Position numbers and translations under genes: made by a program. This document shows positions 1 to 6,875 of a stretch of DNA of 10,947 bases, in pieces. The notes beneath the pieces were generated by a model that saw only the letters and a program-made list of their open reading frames with translations, was not told the origin of the DNA and did no database searches. How positions within the stretch are numbered: position 1 is the stretch's first letter; every line of letters starts with the position of its first letter. The DNA comes from Thermomucor indicae-seudaticae (lineage: Eukaryota; Mucoromycota; Mucoromycetes; Mucorales; Lichtheimiaceae): positions 1 through 10,947 of the forward strand of contig JSYX01000870.1 of assembly GCA_000787465.1 (NCBI GenBank). The letters are read 5' to 3'.

Positions 1-1016
1 TTGCAATCTCAGGCTGCCCTTGCAAGCAACAAATGCGCAAAAGCGGTTTTCAAGCAATGGAAGTTAGAGAGCGCCGACGAATCGTCAGTCCTGTACCAGG
101 ACATCTACGAACAGTTGTATGCAGAAAAATTCGGTGAGAAAAGATGCATTATTCTAAGAATTCGACATTTCAGATATAGGCTTAAAGCGTACAGCGACTC
201 GTTCTCCGTTGCCACAGTCAACGAAGACACATTCGCTCAACACGCGTTGTTCCCTATTTTCAAGGCATTTTGTCCAAATTCTGATCTCATACACTCTGAA
301 GGGTATTAAAAAGATCACTGTAAGAAAGAGCGCTTCATGAATAAGTAACATTAACAGGGCAAACGACGTGATACTTGGCTCTCGGGACAGAAGGCAAGCA
401 TTTGAACAGGACTCAGAAGGCAAAAAAAGCGATTTCAGCGTACATACGCTCGACGGTGACAAGAGTCAGCTGTTACTTCATCTGGAGTGCAAGGCGCCAC
501 GATCCACTTCAAGCAACGATTTTGTCAAGATTGCGAATTGCCTCAAAGATAGTATCGATCGAGCAACAAAAGCCGGAGCCGATGATGAGGACCTCGAAGT
601 TTGTGGTGTGGTTTGCAAAGGTGCATAAACTGTTTTCCCATTGTCCGCATTTGGAATACTCACTTTGTAATAGGCGTACGGTGCTCAGTTTACTTGATGG
701 GCCTGAAATATCATGGAATTTATCAAATGAAGGGATTGGAGACGTTCTATGTACCATACGACGCCACAACTTTGATGTGTTGGCATCTGTATTTTCAGTT
801 ACTATATATCGCTCTTGCAGGTACGCTATTAAAGCTTAAAGCACGGTTTCAACTGATGTACTCGTTACTTTCAAGAACATCGTGCTTAAGTCAGCAAGGC
901 TCTGCAAAGACTCAATCCCACTTTCGAAAACCTCGAAGCGTTTAACGATGGTCCTCCCATCGTTCGACTCCCCGGTCCGTTTACAGAGCGAACAGATATA
1001 CGGCCATAGTGGATAA
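1..1016 (+). CDS. Uncharacterised fungal protein with candidate PD-(D/E)XK-like core, 5'-partial, spliced
   Basis: The gene enters from the left edge and no start codon is visible. My model joins 1-116, 174-302, 358-620, 674-820 and 895-1016: 777 nt, 258 codons plus TAA. The introns are 117-173 (GTATGC...TTTCAG), 303-357, 621-673 and 821-894, of 57, 55, 53 and 74 nt. Each junction restores one frame, and the unspliced frames all hit stops. The protein reads SDSFSVATVNEDTF, then FKAFCPNSDLIHSEG, then KKSDFSV (D codon at 431), then LLLHLECKAP (E codon at 485, K at 491), then NDFVKIANCLKDSID and YLMGLKYHGIYQMKG. From memory this resembles an uncharacterised multi-copy Mucoromycota family, but I cannot name it. 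D followed 18 residues later by ExK on a hydrophobic strand is the arrangement of PD-(D/E)XK nuclease folds, so nuclease activity is only inferred. The last junction is the least certain. Without splicing it could be read as a pseudogene. Confidence 0.6.
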
Positions 1017-1396
1017 GAAATTTTATGTCGATGTCTCACTTCCTTTTCTATTTTAAAATTGCGTCGTAAGTCCGTAGCTTGTTAGAGAATGTTTCAGAGC
1101 GCGATCTTCGCCGAGTTTCTCGCAGGCCGAATTTTGCCAGAGAATAAAAGATAATGACACATCAGCAGAAAATGACGCTAGAAATGCATTAAACCGTCTA
1201 CTCCCAAACAAAGGCCAAGATGTTCAATCAACAGCCCGTGTCGTCTCGCTCTTTCTGGCTTGCATTATGTTTCTTTAGATCATATTTTACACGTCACTCC
1301 TGCCGCAACATCATGCTCTCCTCTCACGGACATCTTTTCCTTCCCTAATCCTAGGACTATGAAGAACTTGGAATGATATTTCTATGCGTTGGAATG
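1017..1396. other. Intergenic stretch, likely 3' flank of the preceding gene
   Basis: About 380 bases without a supported gene. An AATAAA hexamer lies at 1143-1148, about 130 bases past the stop at 1014-1016, and could serve as the poly(A) signal of the upstream gene. Short frames on both strands show no recognisable protein. The right limit is set by the inverted repeat of the transposon remnant. Confidence 0.4.
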
Positions 1397-1418
1397 CAGT
1401 CGACCGCCGTTAATTTCA
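1397..1418 (+). repeat. Left terminal inverted repeat of the pogo/Tigger-like element
   Basis: Starts CAGTCGACCG and pairs with 2189-2210 on the opposite strand with one mismatch at its tenth base. Less exact similarity continues inward: both ends carry CTCGCTT, CTTGAAAT and a GGTTGAAA...TTATCGAG block, with rearranged spacing. Confidence 0.8.
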
Positions 1419-1725
1419 AGGCCTCGCTTCCCTGAAATTCCTTGAAATAAGTGAGGGTTGAAATTATCGAGTTGGCCATCCGTGATTGAATGTTCATCAG
1501 TTATCAGTCTGGCCAGTGGCACATATTGATGGATGATTGGCGCGAAATGTCATTGAAGTTAGTAAAGATGATTACCTTTAGAAAAAGCTGAAAATTATCA
1601 ATTGGAGGAATCAAGGACATTCGACTGCACAAAATATCACCTTGAAGAGATCACTGGTCCTACCGAACATTCCTCTTTAACTGTGGACGTAGACAGGGAA
1701 AAAGAAAAAACAGCTAATATGCCAT

Positions 1726-2006
1726 GAGTTCACTTATAAGGAGATCGTGGACATGGTAGAGAAGAGTCAAGAAGAGGAAATCGTACAATCGCCAGTGGAG
1801 AAACCCGAAGAAAGCCGGACAGAAACAGTTCGCAAGTTATTGTATCGGTTAGAGAGAAGATAAAGCAGGTTGAAGGTATCCTGTGTTCTCTTGACGGAGA
1901 CGAGTACTCAGAGCTCAAAGACCAAATGAGAACATGTAGAGACGATCCCCGAAAGAAATTATCGCGAAAGGAATTTCACTTAGACAGCTTCTTCACAAAG
2001 GAGTAA
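1726..2006 (+). pseudogene. C-terminal tail of a pogo/Tigger-like transposase, frameshifted
   Basis: One frame, in register with 1735, reads FTYKEIVDMVEKSQEEEIV and stops at 1861-1863. A second frame, open from 1842 to the TAA at 2004-2006, reads VREKIKQVEGIL, later DPRKKLSRKEF and finally HLDSFFTKE. A short EIV-type acidic helix, then a basic stretch, then a terminal DSFF-like tail resembles the C-terminus of pogo/Tigger/Jerky-type transposases, and it sits inside matching inverted repeats. The frame change near 1842-1860 needs a frameshift or a short intron, and no convincing splice pair is visible. Upstream, around 1525-1600, weak helix-like pieces such as TFRKS are interrupted by stops. 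No DDE catalytic residues can be found, so the remnant cannot encode an active enzyme. Confidence 0.55.
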
Positions 2007-2188
2007 AGCTTCTACTTGCTACGTTTCAGATTTATCATGTTGCCTGCATATACTCTCAACCCTCGATAAGGTTTCAACCCTTGTTCTTGGCCTTGAAATA
2101 GGAAATTAACGGGGACTTGAAAATTTTTATAATTTAGCCCGTTCCCTGATTATCCTTGAAATAAGCGAGTGCTTGAAATTAATCGATA

Positions 2189-2210
2189 TGAAATTAACGG
2201 AGGTCGACTG
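2189..2210 (-). repeat. Right terminal inverted repeat of the pogo/Tigger-like element
   Basis: On the - strand it starts CAGTCGACCT and matches the left end at 21 of 22 positions. The next bases outside are TA (2211-2212), the expected target duplication for this superfamily. Confidence 0.8.
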
Positions 2211-2212
2211 TA

Positions 2213-2886
2213 ACCATTTGGTTTTGGAACCCTGTCGGGCTAGCTGCTTCAATCATGCAGGGAGTGCCTGATCTATGGCTAGCCATGTAGGAGACTTAGT
2301 TGTAGAGTCTACGATAATTCTCTATAATTACGCCGCTAAATTATCTCGACGAATGAATTCCTGACTTTCACACGAAAATGGCTTCCAGCAATTGCGAAAA
2401 CTGTGGACGGAGTATAGCTCTATGAAACTGGATTTGCTAATTCTTAATTAGTCAATTCCAAACTGGATTCACTTATAACCGCCCGCACTGGTAACAGGTG
2501 CGGGGTTGGTCCCCGCCACAGGGGGAATGCCCTCCTGGGGTGTGTGATATTACAATGGAGAGTAGAGGAAAGGTATGTAAGGATGATTGGACTTACGTGC
2601 TGCTCGAAGTATATTTTGCTTCAACTGAAAGCCAAGTTTCAGCCGATGGTAAGCAAATATGTTCTTCGTTCAACGTAAATCATGTACTGACTAGCTGTAC
2701 AATTGGTCTCGTTTTAGAGCAAATTTAGTTACAGTTGATGCAAAAGTCTAATCAATAAACAGACTGACTGAGAATAAAAACGCGGCAACCACATCTGCCG
2801 TCTCGACGCCAGCAACGTCTGGATTTGCGCCTCCAAAAAAACGCCAAAAAGCCTCTGGATTTACTGTATATGGGAAACATTGAATC
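2213..2886. other. Gene-poor stretch upstream of NAA35 with hairpins and orphan coding-like pieces
   Basis: No complete gene can be supported here. It holds a GC-rich pair of alternative hairpins (2482-2516), a possible antisense zinc-knuckle scrap (2473-2523, - strand) and an intron-like segment (2649-2717: GTAAGC, TACTGAC, TTTTAG). It also holds an open + strand frame at 2752-2883 with a nuclear-localisation-like PPKKRQK. I tried to join the GTATGT at 2573, the segment at 2649-2717 and the 2752-2883 frame into one gene, but every join creates a TGA. The NAA35 promoter and 5' UTR must lie in the right part of this stretch, but no TATA-like element stands out. Confidence 0.4.
2482..2516. repeat. 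Overlapping GC-rich inverted repeats able to form two exclusive hairpins
   Basis: CCCGCAC at 2482-2488 can pair with GTGCGGG at 2498-2504. GCGGGG at 2500-2505 can instead pair with CCCCGC at 2511-2516 around a five-base loop. The two stems share 2500-2504, so only one can form at a time. No terminator or riboswitch family is recognised. Confidence 0.5.
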
Positions 2887-5800
2887 ATGGTAGACTCTGT
2901 CAATGATCTAAAAGGTAGATAGCCGAACGTGCCGTCTCAGATCGCAGTCGATGGACTTACGGCATGGTTAGAAGCTTTGTCCGAGCTAAATATTCATGTC
3001 TCAACCGACAATGACCGCAAAGAAGAAGAACAAGAGCAAACCGACAATTACACCGACGACCTTTTGGGGCCACAATGGAAAGACATTACACAGTTCCTAG
3101 ACGAAGCCACGAACGGTATGAGGCCAGCCGCATGTTGGCAAATTTTTACAGCATGGTTCATCTTCGCCGCATGGCAGACTTTAAGGTGGGACAGTTGGTC
3201 CATTTGCAATCTTTTACGCTTTTCGATGCCATGAGTGCGATTGAAATTATGGATCCGAGGATGGATACCGGTATGGCCGTCGGGGACAACGACGTTGCTA
3301 GCTTTGACGTGGCACGACGCGTAACACCAAGGGAACTGGTGTGGATCATGGATCGACTGCTGAGTTGTGAGGTTCTCTGTCATGCTGAGCACATTACTTG
3401 GCTGCATCTTCTAACGAACGTGGTATATGTAGCTGGGCTGGATATCCGGTCATTCCTTGGCTCAGACAGTCTATACTTGTACGTATTTCCAGCATGTACG
3501 AACGTTGGCCATGTTTGAGGACAACCAAGTAGGACACGATCCAGCTGAAATCGTTTACTGCGCTTTGAGAGCATATATACTAGCTTGCGTGAAATGCTGC
3601 CAGTACATATGGAGTGAGATGACAGCTGGCAATATATACGAGGTAAGAAACTAAACAGACGGAGAAAAGTTTTTGTGTCTGATCATTATGTTAGGAGGAA
3701 GACTTTACGACCAATCTTTTTGGCCTTTCATTGTACGAGCAGTATCCTGATTCCATGGTCTTTAATCTATTAGACAGCGCCCTTTATCGTCTCAATCAAC
3801 TCATTGGCTCGCCACCCGACGACGATGAAGGTAATATTTACTGTGTTCTTGTGTGCTCTGTCAGTGCATGACTTATGGAATCATGTAGAGTTTTCATCAG
3901 ATAAACTACTGGCAATTTTAAACCGCATTTTACTGCGAAAATGGTACCTCATGGCCTTAGTATACCTTTCACAGGCGCACTGTACCCATTTATCCCAGGC
4001 ACAGATAGAGCTTGAAAAGATACATCAAATGCTTATGAATGAATCATCGATTGCTCAGAGCATCGGGATAGGCAAACCTATTGCTCAAGGTAAAAAAAAT
4101 GCCATTTTAACTATATGAAAATGTATATTCAACTGCGATGACATAGCTTTTGATCCAAACATCAACCGTAAACTGACGTCCCAGGCACCACCACGCCCCA
4201 TCACACTCCATTCGGCTGAAGAGGTAATATTTGGGTGTGGCAAGATAACTAGCAATCCTCATACTTACTCATACATAGTCATACAAATTATTCCGTGAGC
4301 TTATTGAGCGTCTTATCGTAATATGTGGATGTAATGATTACCGGTCCGTAGGGTCACTTTTGGTACGTATCTAAGAAAGAAAAGATCATCCATTAATTTA
4401 TTGCTGAAAGCAATGAAAAAAAAAAAAAGAACTATTTCAAGTCTTTTGGTGCCCGGAAACCTTATGCAGATGCATTTTCGCGGTCAAAGTTAAATGTAAG
4501 GATATCATTTCTATAGACGCTTGAACGTGGTGGTTTTTTCCTAATTATTCAATCTAGTCGCTATTCTTCCACGACAATCGAGTCTTTGGAACACAGTCGG
4601 CGATCAACTTGATCTCCAACGCGATCGATGAACTTGTGAAGCCTCCCAGGTGGCTCCTTTTCCCCGATTTCGCAGCCCCGCCTGGTTACATCCCAGAGTC
4701 AGTGGTACATGACGCTAGAGTGGCATTATCCGAGTTCCTGGATCGAGCCTCTTTGGTATACGTCGGGAATTGCACCATAGATCCTCTTGTCTGTACAAGC
4801 TAAGGAAAGAAAAAACGGCTATAGCCATTTATAGATTTCTTCAAGATACAATGTCACAACCGTTCACGTCAAAGGCGGATTCTCTGCAAAGTTGTTGCTG
4901 AATGGGAGATGCTTCAGGAGGAGGTAAAGAAATGGAAAGGCCAGGTAAACTCATGCCAAAATAATAACCTTGGATTGGGTGTAGGCGTTCGTACTAGATA
5001 AATTATTTCATGATTTGCGAGTAAGTGCGCGCGCGGTTATGAAAACATTTAGAATGTACAGCGCGCTAACAAAATTGATGGAAAAGATTTTTGATCCAGA
5101 GCATGTTTACTTTTCACTATGGACGTATCACTTGAAGCTTGAGATCATGGAGTTGATCATTGAGCTTGGCTTTGAATTGGAGCTCTACGGACTATACGAA
5201 TACCCAATGATGTACTTGTATGTAGAAACGAATAACCATAATTTTAATGTATATCTGACTCAACTCGTCTTAGATATCTTGAATATATATTGGACGCCAA
5301 GGGATCTTTGCTAGAAAAGATCGTTGACACGTATTATCATGGTAAATGCCTAATCCCCCGCCCCCCAAACGTTCTACAGTTTTCCTTATATCAAAATCAA
5401 TAATAGACCCGGATATGCAACAGAAAAAGACTGCCAAAAGAAAAGAAGATGCAACAATGAATGATGTCATGCGAGCACGGCAGTTGTTAAATGATGCCCG
5501 AAGATTACTCACACGCGGGATGCATAAGCTCCTTTTGGCCCTGCAAGCAAAGGGAGGACTATTGCAGATGTCCAAGCTGCGTTTTGACGATGAAAGGACG
5601 CGGTTTAATCATCGCTTCAAGACATTCTCGAACATTGGAATACCACCACCCTTGACGTATGAAGCTGTGGCCAAAGTGCTCCATCCTCCTGCTGCCGTCG
5701 CTGTGGATACCTCGGAGATGTTACGGCAAGCCGCCGCAAGTTTCCAGGTAGCCGGAGATAGACTTCGTGAGATTGCAAGTCTTCCACCAAGTTTTACAAT

Positions 5801-6017
5801 GACAGAAATGTGCCAGGACGAGTTCCAAGAGGTATGGGGGAAATAACTACTATGAAAACTTTACTAAGAGGAAACAAAATGTTTAAAGGAAAACAAGCAA
5901 ATGCTACGCACAAGTGTAGCAAACATGTTAACTATCAAGAGATTAAGTGGTGAGGCTAGTAAAGCCCATGTTGTCTTTCGATATCATCCTTTTTGGCCAG
6001 TAGTACAAGTGGAATAA
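2887..6017 (+). CDS. NAA35: NAA35 (Mak10), auxiliary subunit of the NatC N-terminal acetyltransferase, 16 exons
   Basis: NatC acetylates nascent proteins starting Met-Leu, Met-Ile, Met-Phe or Met-Trp at the ribosome. Naa35 scaffolds the catalytic Naa30 and small Naa38. Introns: 2890-2940, 3116-3177, 3372-3432, 3643-3694, 3831-3888, 4090-4146, 4224-4278, 4363-4429, 4496-4557, 4756-4824, 4924-4984, 5021-5086, 5218-5273, 5342-5406 and 5832-5888. The spliced CDS is 2232 nt, 743 aa, close to the usual 700-730 or so. Hallmarks in order: WKDITQFLDEA near residue 50; the signature AMSAIEIMDPRMDTGM near 78-93; GHSLAQTVYTC; FFHDNRVFGTQ; QCHNRSRQRRIL; ELGFELELYGLYEY; and a C-terminal LRTSVAN then SGEASKAHVVF. 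The start is ATG 2887, followed directly by intron 1; no other in-frame Met lies before the conserved region. Least certain are intron 1, the acceptors at 3888 (or 3900) and 5406 (or 5379), and the 5021-5086 intron, whose 66 nt would also read through in frame. It converges with CPSF2. Confidence 0.93.
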
Positions 6018-6018
6018 A
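6013..6018 (+). terminator. AATAAA poly(A)-signal-like hexamer overlapping the NAA35 stop codon
   Basis: The last codons are GTG GAA TAA followed by A, so AATAAA spans the final sense codon, the stop and one further base. Use as a cleavage signal is inferred from the motif alone. Confidence 0.35.
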
Positions 6019-6527
6019 AGGCATGATGCATGTACTGATTCTTGAAAAATGTTTTCGTTGCCTTTTCGCATCAGCTATAATCCAAATTCACGCCAAACAT
6101 AATGCATGATTTACGCCAGTAAAAGCCCATATTCGAACCGGATAAAAGGGAGTATTTGCGCCCAAGCAATACCGGCTTTTGGTATCATGCTCTGTGGGCA
6201 GTTGCGACAATTTGGAACCACTCTCTGGTTTCAATGAGGCTTGCTGATGTGTATTTGCTCACAGTGACGTATCACCGTCATTTTTCATATAAACTGCTGG
6301 TCCTTGTTTGTTTCTGTTGAAATATTTGGGACGAGTGGGGTGGTGGTGGCATTCCTTATAGTCATCAAAAGACATTATATGGTATAGCATCCATCACCCC
6401 GAAAGTTCTCATCCTTTCTCGACTGAATCGCTTGCGGGAGCACTGTTCGTCCCGAGGTAAGGACTTCTTTTCGCATTGATGCATGAGAAAGCTACTCAAG
6501 GTTAACAACATTCTTGCTTTGCACAGT
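6018..6527. other. Spacer between convergent genes; no gene supported
   Basis: No protein is recognised on either strand. On the + strand there is a TATAAA at 6288-6293 and a well-formed intron-like segment at 6457-6526 (GTAAGG, GTTAAC at 6501, TTTGCACAG), but no coding exon can be attached to it. An ATACC/GGTAT inverted repeat surrounds position 6177. The 3' UTR of NAA35 must lie at the left of this stretch. Confidence 0.4.
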
Positions 6528-6659
6528 TTAACGATCCTTAATGTTTCGGGTTAACGCAATTTCTCGGGCTTTCGCAATCTCTCCGTAACTAAATCCCACA
6601 TCCGAAGGGCCAAAGATGATAGCACGTTCTTCCGAAGAAAGTTGCTTTCTCGCAGGCAT
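6528..6659 (-). pseudogene. N-terminal helix-turn-helix remnant of a Tc1/mariner-type transposase
   Basis: Reading from ATG 6659-6657 the frame gives MPARKQLSSEERAIIFG, then SDVGFSYGEIAK. This is the usual opening of Tc1/mariner transposases: a basic start, then a first DNA-binding helix-turn-helix with an LSxEER...I...xGxSxxEIAK pattern. The frame stops at 6528-6530, about 43 codons in, where a full enzyme continues for some 300 residues through a second helix-turn-helix and the DDE domain. No downstream transposase sequence is visible on the - strand. The same frame extends upstream to 6746, but that part looks unrelated. No terminal inverted repeats were found. It is a dead fragment in the spacer between two convergent housekeeping genes. 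The family call rests on one short motif and is moderately sure. Confidence 0.55.
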
Positions 6660-6875
6660 ATGAGTGTTGATAGTGTCATGAAGAGGCATTGCGAATTGCA
6701 AGTTCAAAAGTTGTGAAAAAAGAGTAAAAGGTGCCGGATTAGACATCCTCTTTATGGTGACGAGATGTTACGCAGACTTCCTGAAGCTTCGTGGCCACAT
6801 TCGGTTTTGCTTAATGAGTCATTTTTTCACAGAGAAGCGCTATTTACAGGTTTTCGTGATAATGCGCGTTGTAAA

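Larger units (their letters stand above)
1397..2210 (+). mobile_element. Decayed pogo/Tigger-like DNA transposon with terminal inverted repeats
   Basis: Positions 1397-1418 and the reverse complement of 2189-2210 are both CAGTCGACC, one differing base, then CCGTTAATTTCA, so 21 of 22 bases match. The ends begin with CAGT, as is usual for pogo/Tigger-type members of the Tc1/mariner superfamily, which insert at TA. The right flank is TA (2211-2212). The left flank is TG (1395-1396), which one substitution from TA would explain. Inside, near the right end, is the broken tail of a transposase read on the + strand. At 814 bp the copy is much too short for a full element, which needs a DDE catalytic domain of several hundred residues, so it is an internally deleted, non-autonomous copy. 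Short motifs around CTTGAAAT recur near both ends. The classification rests on the termini, flanks and tail motifs; the exact subfamily is unknown. Confidence 0.75.

Noticed and set aside
134..173. A 40-nt intron starting at GTGAGA (134) in the left-edge gene
   Set aside because: It breaks the downstream frame. The donor at 117 gives a 57-nt, in-phase intron with the same acceptor.
375..945. Overlapping + strand frames at 375-839 and 601-945 as separate genes
   Set aside because: Their sensible parts are explained by the spliced left-edge gene in other frames; the rest has no conserved features.
2643..2648. A six-base exon between TTTCAG and GTAAGC upstream of NAA35
   Set aside because: Too short to support, and every join to the following frame creates a TGA stop.
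2866..2940. Joining the 2752-2865 frame to NAA35 exon 2 through a 75-nt intron
   Set aside because: It is in phase but has no start codon and would add an unexpected basic, Ser/Thr-rich N-terminus; the ATG at 2887 gives a simpler start.
4363..4557. One 195-nt intron in NAA35
   Set aside because: It would delete about 22 residues that the family has before FFHDN. An exon at 4430-4495 supplies them in frame with normal-sized introns on both sides.
4945..4984. A 40-nt NAA35 intron starting at GTAAAC (4945)
   Set aside because: It would insert VKKWKGQ where the family has no extra residues; the donor at 4924 gives a 61-nt intron and a gap-free alignment.
6131..6139. tRNA T-loop-like GGTTCGAAT on the - strand
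   Set aside because: The flanking bases cannot form a T stem, and no anticodon or acceptor stem is present.
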